Shown here one piece after another: positions 27,013 to 38,727 of a stretch of DNA of 64,000 nucleotides; the first letter of the stretch is position 1; the number at the start of each line of letters is the position of its first letter. The notes beneath the pieces are model-generated. The model ran no database searches. It saw only the letters and a program-made list of their open reading frames with translations, and was not told the origin of the DNA. A program made the position numbers and the translations under genes. Where the stretch lies: assembly GCA_035582835.1 (NCBI GenBank), contig JAYKAV010001300.1, positions 855,650 through 919,649 of the forward strand, in the 5' to 3' direction. This DNA comes from Phoebastria nigripes (taxonomy: Eukaryota; Chordata; Aves; Procellariiformes; Diomedeidae).

Positions 27013-29089
27013 TGTTTTCCTTGATAGCTTATATTGTAACTCCCACACCTGGAACTTCCACCACATGTTTTAAACCATTTCAGAAGTAATGCATAGCTAG
27101 AGGAGATCACACTTTCGAAAACTGTAATGAAAAACCATTACTAAATAAGGGATATAGCTTTTTTCTTTTTTTTTTTCTTCAGTTTGCTTTCAATCACCAT
27201 ACTAATTCTGCTCTTATGTAGAATTCACTCCTGCATTTATATGGCAGGGTGGTTTCATTTTTGGTCCATTCCTGTTCTGAGAAGAAATCGTCCTGCATAC
27301 ATCCCAAGATTCCCTTTCTCTTTCAGCAAGCATTGTGATTACATAAAACTAAAAGTAGAAATCTTAGATCTTAGAAAACAAAACCAGAGGAATGAATTAA
27401 TCTTTAAAGCTGGCTATGACACTGAACTCACAATTCACCTATTATTTTTGTCAGCAGCATGTCCTAACTGCCAAGGCGATTCTTGAAAATCACAGCTGTG
27501 ATATCTACAATAACTGAACTACAGGAAAGCTGCAGTTAGGTCATTCTGCCTTGTCACTGCAGATGAAACAAATGATAACAGTTAGCACTACTGCCTACTG
27601 ATTTTGCAGCATGTTTTGTTCAGTAAAAACAATTCTAATGATTAATAGCATCATAAAATAGTACGCTGAATGCCTTCCCTCCTGCCCTGTGTGGTTGACT
27701 CAGGTAAGGAGCATGATGATGTAGATCAACCCCAGCTGAATCAATTTGGTCCCTGTTTATGGTGGGCAAGTGCAGAGAAAGGTGATGGAATGGGCTGGGA
27801 GGGGACGTCAGGGAACTGAGTGGGGCCAGGTGGTTTTTGGAGGCCACCTGGGGAAGGGGAAGTTTCCAAAATGAAGCAGGGGAAAGGCTAAGGCCAGCAA
27901 GCAGCCTTCCGGTGGGGAGGAAGAAACGCTCTGGGCTCTCTGTATGGTAGGTATTTGAATACATTATCATAAGTAGAAAAAGGCTAGTCTCTGGAGTTGT
28001 CAGCCAGAGCTGCTGGTCAAGGGGGAGGTGTTAAAATGAGTCTCTGGGCTGGGAGAGTATTAGGAAATTGATTTGGGCATTTTACTGTGTTTTAGCAACC
28101 TAATTCTCAGAGTAAGTTTTATAGGGTGTGCTGCCAATTATTTCAAACAGAGCTTGAAAAATGCTCCTGCCTACAGTAAATATTATCAACTTCAGAAGAA
28201 CTCAACTGCTGTTTAAGAGCACTTACATAAACATATGTTCCACACCTACAATTATTTGTTTTACAGGATTAAATTTCTTTTAAGCGCTATTAATGGTTTG
28301 GAAGGCTTATTCCAGCCTCCTGCATGCACAGGCTATTTGACCACAGGTGTCTGATTTAGAAGGTCTGCAAAACATCTACTTTGCATGTTTGCAAGCAGTC
28401 CAGGAACAAATTGCTTGATAGTGCTGTTACAAATACAGGCTGTATGTAGTAAAATAACAGAAGCCATGGACAAATAAGAGTATTGTAAATGCCTTAAGTA
28501 CTTGCAGTAGTAGGCAATACGATGTGAGAAATGTCCAGAGGTCCTAATGTTGTGTCTTATGCTCAAGGTAAAGGACTGCTTTTTTTTTTGGCTCATCTTT
28601 TTGCTTTTTTCAGCTTGGGCTGAGGTGGTTTGGCTTAGCCTGAGGGAAGTGGAGAGTGGTTGCTGCGCTAGCCCTGGGAATTGAATGTTGGTGGGCAAGC
28701 TGGCACATGCTACTTGCAGCCTGTCTCTAGCTGCAGCCAATCGATGGGGCCAACTTTGGGGCAATAAAGCTGAATGCTCAAAGAGACTCTAGACTTAATG
28801 ACACAGGATTCAGAGGAAGGAGAAGAAAAACTTGGAAAACAAATGATGTGTCATAGGCAAAAAAGAACTTTCTTGCTCTTGGCAGGTAACCAAAAGAAAT
28901 TCTGATGCAAATGTTTAATACGGTATAGGTGTCATGCAAGTAAATTTTTTGGCTGTACCGCTGCACCAGCAATTCAAGGACCTGTAGTATAGACTTAGTT
29001 TTCTGTCTGCAGCAATTCTTAGGTATATAAATCCCTGCATAAAGTGATTGAACTGTTTTAAAACAGTGCAAGTTACTTGTTCTAGCTGA

Positions 29090-29690
29090 TTTGTCTGGAA
29101 GGTTGATCCAGAGTTTCATGCTGATAAGCATGAAAGCACTTTTTTTTCTTTCCTGACTTCCAGTTTGAGTTGATTCACTACCAGTTTGTATTTACTGGAA
29201 CTTTTACTGATGTTATCTTTGAAACAGGTCTTCTCTTACCTTCCTATTTGCCCCCTCTCAACTTTGGTAAGACAAAACTGCAAGCTCTTGTAACTTCTCT
29301 GCTGAGTAATCCATTCCTTTAATAATCTCTCTATTCTTCCTCTGTACCCTTTCTAGCTTACATTTTTTCAGAATGTAAATGACCAGAAAAGTAGTCCAAA
29401 TAGTGTCTCGGTGAAGCCTTTCAAAAGGACAGTCTTCTCTTTCTCTTCCAAAACTATCTTGCCTAAAGCATTAAGATGTCATTAACTTTTTCCACACCTG
29501 CATCACACTAACCGCTCACAGCTGTATGCTGATTGACCAGTACATCCTGATTTTCCTCCTTTTAGCCATCTCCAGTACATAATCTCCATGGAAATAGTAA
29601 GAATTCTTGTTATTGATCCCTAATCATACAACTCCATTTCTTATAGTGTAAAATGCCTTCTCATTTTTATCATGGGAACATGTTATTGCC
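29090..29690 (-). mobile_element. Ancient CR1 LINE fossil, minus strand
   Basis: Read on the plus strand this is the reverse complement of a degraded CR1-type LINE. CTGTACCCTTTCTAGCTT is followed by a diverged 'dacacagtattcc'-like segment, then CCTGCATCACACTAACCGCT and CAGCTGTATGCTGATTGACC. In the family the latter two correspond to the antisense of the ORF2 stretch around 'ctgaacatgagc...tgtgatgc', after the reverse transcriptase. It is far more diverged than the CR1 at 36.2-38.7 kb and has no open frame. Ends are approximate; the left part (29090-29220) is the least certain. Confidence 0.55.
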
Positions 29691-30702
29691 TATTGGCATA
29701 GATACCCAAGAGCTCTGGTCATATTGGGCAGCACTCAGCAAGGTCATATCTGAGGGAAAAAAGCATAAATCTCTTTCATTGATCAAATAAAACCTCCAAA
29801 GTTTCCCAAGCTGCATAAAAAGTCTAAAATGTGACCCAGAATATGAAATGCTAAGAATGTGGTTCATGCAGGTTGGTGGTCTTGGTTACGGCAGTCTGGC
29901 AAGCCCTGACATGGTTTCAGTTGCCATATCCACTATTTTGGATTAAAGTTATAAATAAAACAAAGTAGGCAGAATTAAGATAATTTGAAGTTGGCCACAA
30001 GTACTCAGACTTATGAAACTTTTATGTATTTAAAATGTGTAAAAGCCAAAACAAATACAATTTTGAATATAGTAGAAATACTATAAAATAAGGTGAATGG
30101 ATTCTTATCGTATAGACATCATTTGATCACTGATGTTTGTTTTGAGCAGATACTTTCAAAAACAAGATAATTGTTAAAAAGAATCACTCCAAGTTGCCAT
30201 AGTAGCAGATGATCTTGAAGTTTTACTATATCTTTGTAGTAAAATATCCCAGACTTTACTTTGATATCCTGTCTGTAACTAGGATATTTATTTATCAGGT
30301 AATCTTTTAGTTATGAGGAAGAAGCTAAATGTACAAATGGCACAATCAAACGAAATACATTTAATTGCAAAAACTTGAAGTTATTCCTGAACAGTGTTCA
30401 AAGTACACTCTTTCTAACCAAAGCCACTATTCTATTCTCCAGTAGTGACAAATTATGAAAAATTACAATCCACGCCTCCCACAAGTCTACAACTGATAAG
30501 CTTGCAGAGACAAAACACAAATCTCTACTTTCTCAAGGAATATTGAACTGCGAGGGATGCTGAAAAGGTTGTGGGACGGGGGAGGCAGGGGAGGATGGAG
30601 GGAAGGGCAGATGATGCGATGAAATGCACAAAAGCGAAGCAGCCCANTTCTATACCAAAAGCTACATAATTTAAAAATATTTTAGAAAAGGGTTGTTATT
30701 AT

Positions 30703-30726
30703 CTTTGGTGACTTAAGTCACCAAAG
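30703..30726. repeat. Perfect 24-bp palindrome
   Basis: CTTTGGTGACTT at 30703-30714 is followed immediately by its exact reverse complement at 30715-30726, with no spacer. The core TGACTTAAGTCA places two TGAC/GTCA half-sites of the kind bound by bZIP or nuclear-receptor proteins in inverted arrangement. Whether it is a regulatory site is inference; the symmetry itself is directly visible. Confidence 0.95.
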
Positions 30727-31355
30727 CAGAGCTTGGCAAGGAAAGAAGAGGTTCAAACAGAGTCTGAATATACAGAGATGTGAGTACTAATCATAACCTT
30801 TTGCTCCTTCAGAAGCTTTATGCCATCTACTTTTCTCAGCATTTCTGTAGTGAAAGGCACTAGTGATACTCTGAAAATTTTACCCATGCAATTTCTAAAG
30901 ACAATGTTTGCAAAGTGTTTTGATGATGAAAAATAGCACCAACTAAACAACATCATTGCTGCCACTGGGACACATACATGTAGATGCATTGATAATAGGA
31001 GGAGGTGGGCAGCTAAGTGTACCAGGTAAACAGAGCCCTGTGAAGAAAAGTTTATCCGAAAATTTAAGAATTTTACCAAAGCATTACAAATTCAAATTCA
31101 CAGAAAGCTAGAGAATAAATTGCTACGTACAAAATTTATATCTGAAGTGCTGAAATGAAATGCTTATACTGAAAAGAAATGCTGTGTAAGAATTGTTTTG
31201 TGTGTCAAGAATTTCTTGTAGGATTTTTTAATACATTTTTTAAAATCTTGTAGGATTTTTTACCATGAGTTAACAACTGTGGGTTTATCATCTTGCAAAT
31301 TTAATTTTTAAATGAGAACAAGAGAACTTAAACTCAGCTTTCAGGCCTCTGAGGG

Positions 31356-31407
31356 CTTTTTTCTTTCTGTTCCCTATTCTTCTTTTTTCTTTCTGTTCCC
31401 TATTCTT
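31356..31407. repeat. Perfect tandem duplication of a 26-bp unit
   Basis: Two exact, adjacent copies of a 26-base pyrimidine-rich unit (31356-31381 and 31382-31407) containing TTCTGTTCCCTATTCTT. The identity suggests a recent slippage or duplication event. About 140 bases upstream (31213-31265) the words TTGTAGGATTTTTTA also occur twice. Confidence 0.95.
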
Positions 31408-32934
31408 CCTTTCCCGTGTTCATCTATTGAAGGGTGAAAAAAGGACCAGAAGAGTAGAAATCATTTGGATATTGATCCAATGTGTTAACACTTCTACCAT
31501 TGCCATTAGAGCTACTGTAGTTGGAAAATAAAGCAAAAGAAATTTTCATCTTAAATTCCTCCAGCTGGAATACTGCATTTTCTGACTCCACGTTCTTCCT
31601 GAGTGGTAGAGACTACTTTTGTTAGTACAATATTAAAATAAAAAGACCCAGAACCATTTTTGGTTGCAAGTTTGAAATGTTAGCCCCGCTTATATTTCTC
31701 CTTGTCTGTATTGAAGATTAGGACAAGTATAAGCCCATTTACAATCACAGGAGCCATAGGTGTATACAAGAAGTGACTGAAACAGTGCCACACCCCACTG
31801 ATGATAAACCAAAAGTGAAAAAGTATAAAGAATATTGCTTTCCCCTTACAAGAATCTTGCAATTTGTGTTTCCAGCTCATAAAAGTAGAAATAGTGCACA
31901 GGCTAGATGATTTAACAGCTTATAAAACAGTGAATATGTCCAAGCTACTTGGTACAAATAAAAGGTTAGACCAAGTTCTCGCTTGCTTTTCTTAGACATA
32001 CATCCAAAATGCCTACACTTGCAATACAAGTTTGTTTAGGGAAGACATATTATTTAAAATACTAATGGAAATTCAAAGATTCTATTCTACAGCTGTGTTA
32101 AAATTCATGCCTTAGGCAATGCCATGAAAGAAACCTAAGCTATTGGTGTGCATCAAAATAAAAACTTGAGGATTTTTATTTATGCATGTTGATGCACTGT
32201 ATTAATGTGTTATGTGCATCTAAAAACAAAAATTACTTTATCTTCCTTTTTGAATATGTGAGGCCAAAGGGAGCAGAGAAAGCCCTGCCACAGGGGGCAG
32301 GAGACTTCCCTCGTGGTTTTGTGGGATTAGAGATAAAGGATGGGGCTTGCTCTGTGCTTGGGGCAGTCCTAGCACCACCCCAGCAGCCCCAGCATCCTTG
32401 TGCCACCCTTCAGCATGGCACCCTAAACCCCACACTGGAGTGATTTTGGCATTCTGAACTGCAGAACCGTGCAGAAACATCATGTCCTGGTGTGCCGTAG
32501 GGAAGGGAGTCATCCTGAAGCCCTGTGCCTCATGACCTCAGGGCCAGAAGTCGTCTCTGGCCCTACTTTTATTTTGTTGTACAGCCGAAGCAACCTTGGC
32601 TGAGCCTACTCTGGAGGGTTAGTCCCTGAGGAATTTGAACATGGGTGGACTTGCACCCGTTGGCTTGCATGGTCCACAAAGAGAGCCATTGGCTTGTGTC
32701 CTGTGGGTGCTGTAGGCATTCTCCCTCTTCTTCCCCCCAAAAAAGAGTTGCTGTCTTTGCTGCCTCCTTTCTCTCTGAGCAGTGTCTCTAAGTGGAGAGT
32801 AAGCATGTGCAAGAGGTGGTGGGGTAAAGAGGGGAGAATATTTCAGTATTCATCCTCTTTTTACTGCTTGCCAGTAGACAACAAGCTAATTCCCTGTATT
32901 TGCTCCTTTCTCCAGTTGCGGGTTTTGGTTTGGT

Positions 32935-32994
32935 GGTGTTTTTTTGTTTTTGTTTTGTTTTTGTTTTGTTTTTTTTTTTTTTTTTTTTTTTTTT
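32935..32994. repeat. GT4-5 microsatellite ending in T26
   Basis: Repeated GTTTTT/GTTTT units run into 26 uninterrupted T (32969-32994), followed by CCCTAG. It looks like a polypyrimidine tract plus AG splice acceptor, but there is no supported exon after it. I treat it as a simple repeat. Confidence 0.85.
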
Positions 32995-35900
32995 CCCTAG
33001 GCTGTAGGGAACTGGGAATGAGGGAACTAAAGCTTCCTTTTAAGGCTGCCACTTCACATCCAGCCCAGGCTAACAATGACTGTTTCAGTGTATGTAAAAT
33101 TAGTTTTCCCCAGATTTCAGTGGATCAGAGGCTGTACCTCACAAAATAATTGATAGCACTGCTAGAAGTCTTAGCAGATAACCCGAAGACTGAAGTCTTG
33201 ACATCCCCAGAGATCTCATTGAAGATATGAGCTGAATCATGTCCAAGGGGCAATGGAAGATAATTATGCAGTTCAGCTGCTTTAGTCTACATACCTGTTT
33301 TGNAGGGGGGAAAAAAAATCCATATAGACCCAGGCATATTCACCAGCTACACGACCTGTACACACACACTGTTAACAAAATTTTTAAAGGCTTGTAAAAC
33401 AATATAGCTTGCTGTTCAAGTATGAACTAGCTATGTAGTGGTTTGCTGAAGGTCTGATGAGAACATTGCAGTTCCATTTTACTGATTACTTCTGTTTTTC
33501 TAGAAAAACTAATGCTTCCTTTGGTTTTAAGCCATAAAGCTGTGTCTAGCTCTGCAGGCCATGGTGTTTCTGCCCCATCAGTTCAGCCATTTTGCTACAA
33601 TCTCTTGTGAAAAAGATTTTACACTTCTTAGAGGATATTGCAAAAGAGTGGAAGAAAACAGCACAGAGCTGCAGTGGATTTGGAGGGTCTAAATAAATAA
33701 GAAGATAACACTGAATCGAAACACCACCACCTCAATGCCCCTTCCTTAAAGGTTTTGTTATTGACCATTTATCTGAGAGCTAGACACATAGATGGCACTA
33801 ATCCCGCCCCCCCGATGTATAGTGCAGTATAAACGTCATGTACAAATAATGTATTAAAATAACTAACACACAAGTTTCCCACAAAGTTGTCACTTTGTAC
33901 TAAAATTGAGGTATTCATTTGTTAATATTTAATGTTTCTGCTGTGTGAGCTCCAGTAATAGTTTTCTGTAGGCAATTTGTCTTTTATTTACAGGCATGTA
34001 TAATTGTATTTGACAGCAGGAACATAAAAATATTTGCAGATAAATTTTACTCAAAAAAACCCCAAACCACTCCCCAATTTAAAAATATTGAAGGATGTTG
34101 AAGAATATATTTTAAATGTTAACTGAAGAGCAGTTAAACATTTTTCAAACTGCCCCATCTGGCACAGCTGTAAATAACAATCTGTCTTTTTTAAACAGTC
34201 TTCTGTTGACTATGTTAGCAAACGTTAGGATTATTTGCTATTAACTGACAATTTCATCTTAGAGTATATTTATAAAGTTCTGCAGTGTTGACACTAGTAC
34301 ATATATCATTTCTTGCAGACTGGTATAATGCTGAAAGAATCTTTGTGCAAATATATTTAAAGCTCTTCATCTTTATGTCTGAAGGTATTGATATGGATGG
34401 AATTAGAGATATTTATCACCATCTTTACTTTGATCCTCTTCAGCAAAAAGGCAATAAGCTGAAAAATTCATGCATCTGGAGAAGTAGGGAAGACAGTTTC
34501 ATCTGCCACTGAAAGTAATCACTTAGGCATAAAGGACTGGCTGACTTCTGGATGTGAGTGCATACAACATAGATGTCTCACAGATATTAGGTGTTGCATA
34601 GTGGTCTTTCATCAAAGCAGAATTTATGGGTGTTTCCTCACTACTAGTCCACTGGTGTGTAATATGATTCCATTAATTATTATGAAAAGCAGATAGCAGT
34701 ACAATAAAAGTAAATATTGATTGCAGGTACCAGTGTATGTTACCCTGTATGAACAAAGAAAAGGGGGGAGATCAGTTCACTCCTGTTGATGAGTACTTGA
34801 ATATTGACATGAGATGGGCAGGGATTCCCAACCTGTGTTCCAAATGAAAATCAACTTTTGCTTGGCCCACTGGTTTGGATATAAGGCAAATATCATATGG
34901 TAAAGTGTGTTTTATAAAATACATTTTTCATTCTTTAAGTAGCAGTTATCAGTTTGTTGTTTTCAATTTAAAATAGCTGCTTACTGTATCACATAGAGAA
35001 CGTCCTACCTGTGTTCAGGCCATGCTATTATCTATGCACAATGCATATAAAATTTTCCAGCTTTCTAAGGCCAAAAGCAGATGAAAACAGAAGTGGGACA
35101 TTTAGGCACTAAAATATGCACTGTTTCTTAAAGAACAAAACTAAACTAATTGTCTAATTATCTCTTCCCAAGCCCTGAAAACTTATTTGTCCTGGAAATT
35201 CTTTTCATGGGGTTGGGTAAAGTGAAGGTGCTACAAGTGCACAGCAAAGGGCAGAGTGAAATAAATGCGAAAGACAACAGCACTCAGTCCCAGGTACTTC
35301 AAAAGCTGCACTGAGAAGAGACTTTAATCTAACATCTCCCACTCCAATGTGAAATTACCGCCTACTCGGTGTGTTATTTATGTGTATTCAAAGTCATAGC
35401 TACTAGCTTGCCTTTAAAGCTGATGGTTTAACTATTTTCTTTGGTGTACAAGCCCAGCAGTGGAGATGTGCTGACAGTGAACCAGGTTCAACATTTTCTT
35501 GTATATTAGCATTGTTTGTTAAGTTCTGGTCTGCATTGGCTGTGCAAAAATTGCTGACAGGAAACAAAATGCTCAAGTGTCAGTGAATCAGTTTGGCCAG
35601 AGGATTCTTCGTTAAAGGTAATTATGCATGAGAAGAACTTTGCTTGATTGTCAGCTTGAGTTTGTAGAACTGGCAGATTGGGGAAAACAAAACAAATTTA
35701 ACTTGCAGATAATGTATACTTTGCATGGAAATAACTGACAGACAACAACTTATAAAGTTCCTGCCTGCTGCTTTTATGGCCACTTTGCAGGCAGAACTAT
35801 CCTTTATATGGAAGTAGAAAGCACTACCACCCACTCCTGAAGGTTTCATTGTGATCAAGCTAAATCTGTTTAGAATGGGATAGTCGGGTCCGGAACCCCT

Positions 35901-36034
35901 TCAAAGGCAACATAAAAATCCTATTGATAAACAGCCTGTCCCTTCTGTGAAAAAGAAGTGCAGAAAAAACAGCTTTAATAGAAGTGACTGTGAAGTTTAG
36001 TGTCTGTGAAGTAGCCAGATTTAAAATAGACTGA

Positions 36035-36051
36035 TTTTTTTTTTTTTTTTT
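36035..36051. repeat. Poly-T tract, 17 bases
   Basis: Run of 17 T about 110 bases before the left end of the CR1. Unrelated to CR1 structure as far as I can see. Confidence 0.9.
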
Positions 36052-36159
36052 AAAGCAGATGTATATAAGAATTTTCTTTTTAAAGTTGAATCTTTTTTTC
36101 TTTTGAAAAAACTGGTCTTGCATAAGCAGGAAGAACTTCATATGGAGATTGCAAAAACA

Positions 36160-38642
36160 AACAGGTGACATTACGGTGGGGATCTGCTAGGGGCCACCCT
36201 ACCAGGAAGACTGAGCGGATGAGGCCCTCTATAGACAGATAGGAGCAGCCTCACGCTCACAAGCCCTGGTCCTCATGGGGGACTTCAGCCACCCCGATAT
36301 CTGTTGGAGGGACAACACGGCAGGGCATAAGCAATCCGGGAGGTTCCTAGAATGCATCGAGGATAACTTCCTTCTTCAAGTGGTAGAGGAGCCAACGAGG
36401 AGAGGTGCTAAGCTGGACCTTGTTTTCACCAACAAGGATGGGCTGGTGGGGAATGTGAAGCTCAAGGGCAGCCTGGGCTGCAGTGACCATGAAATGGTGG
36501 AGTTCAAGATCCTTAGGGCACTGAGGAGGGTGTACAGCAAGCTCACTACCCTGGACTTCAGGAGAGCAGACTTTGGCCTCCTCAGGGATCTGCTTGGTAG
36601 AGTGCCATGGGACAAAGCCCTGGAGGGAAGAGGGGCCCAAGAAAGCTGGTTAATATTCAAGGATCACCTCCTCCAAGCTCAGGAGCAATGCATCCCCACA
36701 AAGAAGAAACTGGGCAAAAACACCAGGAGGCCTGCATGGATGAACAAGGAGCTCCTGGACATACTCAAACACAAAAAGGAAGCCTACAGAGGGTGGAAGC
36801 AAGGACAGGTAGCCTGGGAGGAATACAGAGAAAGCAGATCCCTGTCCGAGCAGCCAGGGATCAGGTTAGGAAAGCTAAAGCCCTGACAGAATTAAATCTG
36901 GCCAGGGACGTCAAAGGAAAGAAGAAAAGCTTCTATAGGTACGTCGGGGATAAAAGGAAGATGAGGGAAAATGTGGGCCCTCTCTAGAACGAAACAGGAG
37001 ACCTGGTTACCTGGGATGTGGAGAAGGCGGAGGTACTCAATGACTTTTTTGCCTCGGTCNTCACCGGCAAGTGCTTGAGCCTCACCACCCAAGCTGCAGA
37101 AGGCAAAGGCAGGGACTGGGAGAATGAAGAGCCACCCACTGTAGGAGAAGATCAGGTCTGAGACCATCTAAGGAACCTGTAGGTGCACAAGTCCATGGGA
37201 CCCGATGAGATCCATCTGCGGGTCCTGAAGGAACCAGCGGATGAAGTTGCTAAGCTGCTATCCATCGTATTTGAGAAGTCGTGGCAGTCTGGTGAAGATC
37301 CCACTGACTGGAAAAGGGGAAACATAACCCCCATTTTTAAAAAGGGAAAAAAGGAAGACCCGGGGAACTACANGCCAGTCNGTCTCACCTCTGTGCCTGG
37401 GAAGATCATGGAACAGATCCTCCTGGAAGCTATGCTAAGGCACATGGAGGACAGGGAGGTGATTTGAGACAGCTAGCACGGCTTCACCAAGGGCAAGTCC
37501 TGCCTGACTAACCTAGTGGCTTTCTACAATGGAGTGACTACATCAGTGGACATGGGAAGGGCTACAGATGTCATCTATCTGGACCTCTGTAAGGCCTTTG
37601 ACACAGTCCCCCACAACATCCTTCTCTCTAAACTGGAGAGGTAGGGATTTGATTTGTGGACTGTCCGGTGGATGAGGAATTGGTTGGATGGTCGCATCCA
37701 GAGGGTAGTGGTCAACGGTTCAATGTCCAGATGGAGATTGGTGACAAGTGGCATCCTGCAGGGGTCCGTACTGGGACCGGTACTGTTTAGTATCTTCATC
37801 AATGACATAGACAGTGGGATTGAGTGCACCCTCAGCAAGTTTGCAGATGACACCAAGCTGAGTGGTGCGGTCAACATGCCTGAGGGATGGGATGCCATCC
37901 AGAGGGACCTGGACAAGCTGGAGAAGTGGGCCCATGTGAACCTCATGAGGTTTAACAAGGCCAAGTGCAAGGCCCTGTACCTGGGTCAGGGCAACCCCTG
38001 GTATCAATACAGGCTGGGGGATGAAGGGATAGAGAGCAGCCCTGCTGAGAAGGACTTGGGGGTACTGGTGGATGAAAAGCTGGACATGAGCCGGCAATGT
38101 GCACTTGCAGCCCAGAAGGCCAACCGTATCCTGGGCTGCATCAGAAGAAGCGTGGCCAGCAGGTTGAGGGAGGTGATTNTGCCCCTCTACTCTGCTCTGG
38201 TGAGACCCCACCTGGAATACTGCATCCAGCTCTGGAGCCCTCAGCACAAGAAAGACACAGACTTGTTGGAGNGGGTCCAGAGGAGGGCCATGAAGATGAT
38301 CGGGGGATGGAATGCCTCTCCTATGAAGAAGTGCTGAGAGAGTTGGGATTGTTCAGCCTAGAGAAGAGAAGGCTTCGGGGAGACCTTATTGTGGCCTATC
38401 AGTACTTAAAGGGGGCTTATAAGAAAGATGGCAGCAAACTTTTTAGCAGGGCCTGTTGCGACAGGANAAGGGGGAATGGTTTTAAACTNAAAGAGGGTAG
38501 ATTTAGACTAGGTATAAGGAAGAAATTTTTGACGCTGAGGGTGGTGAAACACTGGCACAGGTTGCCCAGAGAGGCGGTAGATGCCCCACCCCTGGAAACA
38601 TTCAAGGTCAGGTTGGACAGGGCTCTGAGCAACCTGATCTAG
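36160..38642 (+). pseudogene. CR1 ORF2 remnant: endonuclease end and reverse transcriptase
   Basis: Decayed polyprotein that in live CR1 nicks DNA and reverse-transcribes the element's RNA. Visible in order: the end of the endonuclease ([10 protein letters not shown] at 36278 and [10 protein letters not shown] near 36480), a basic linker, then reverse transcriptase. The RT shows motif [12 protein letters not shown] (37582 on), motif [12 protein letters not shown] (first residue Leu where the family usually has Pro) and the catalytic box FADD at 37840-37851. The C-terminal [11 protein letters not shown] region ends at a stop at 38640. In-frame stops lie at 36188, 36212 (CGA to TGA type), 36985, 37159, 37180, 37465, 37474 and 37642. 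A frameshift near 36830-36845 (an apparent small insertion, GCAGATCC by comparison with the family) and another near 38310-38335 split it over three frames. It is dead and cannot encode an active enzyme. Confidence 0.93.
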
Positions 38643-38727
38643 TTGAAGATGTCCCTGCCCATGGCAGGGGGGCTGGACTAGATGACCTTTAAAGGTCCCT
38701 TCCAACCCAAACTATTCTATGATTCTA
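36160..38727 (+). mobile_element. CR1 LINE retrotransposon, 5'-truncated
   Basis: About 2.57 kb of a chicken-repeat-1 family non-LTR retrotransposon on the plus strand. It starts inside the endonuclease part of ORF2 (full-length CR1 is about 4.5 kb, so the 5' UTR, ORF1 and most of the endonuclease are missing). It continues through the reverse transcriptase and ORF2 stop, a short 3' UTR with the diagnostic 'gatgacctttaaaggtcccttccaaccc' region, and ends in the CR1 octamer, one ATTCTATG (38714-38721) plus ATTCTA. No poly-A tail and no evident target-site duplication, both normal for CR1. Preservation is much better than in the minus-strand CR1 fossils of this window, so it is the younger insertion. 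Seven ambiguous bases fall inside it, a higher density than elsewhere, several at likely CpG sites. Confidence 0.95.

Larger units (their letters stand above)
25741..29089. other. Non-coding sequence with pyrimidine-rich patches
   Basis: Contains a TTC/CTT-rich stretch around 25770-25990, the T20 tract at 26337 and a short TATC microsatellite. The longest frame is 143 codons on the minus strand (28333-28764), crossing a T-rich patch. It has no recognisable domain and I do not call it a gene. Confidence 0.55.
29691..36159. other. Non-coding sequence, no gene recognised
   Basis: AT-rich DNA containing a 24-bp palindrome (30703-30726), a 26-bp tandem duplication (31356-31407) and a T-rich tract near 32.95 kb. 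A 151-codon plus-strand frame (32694-33149) runs through the T26 tract and is not credible as a protein. Opposed open frames at 32.2-32.5 kb sit in a GC-richer patch and overlap each other on the two strands. A plus-strand frame at 34285-34512 has an acceptor-like TTTCTTGCAG inside it but no known domain. Confidence 0.5.

Noticed and set aside
32694..33149. 151-codon plus-strand frame
   Set aside because: Held open by the GT4-5/T26 tract; composition on both sides is unlike a known protein and the minus strand is also open in part.
34285..34512. Exon candidate after TTTCTTGCAG at 34310-34319
   Set aside because: Frame is only 75 codons, no homology recognised and no matching donor beyond a weak GAAGGTATTG; chance cannot be excluded.
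36347..38247. Minus-strand and off-frame open frames within the CR1 (up to 175 codons)
   Set aside because: Shadows of the plus-strand ORF2; the correct strand is fixed by the RT motifs and the 3' octamer.
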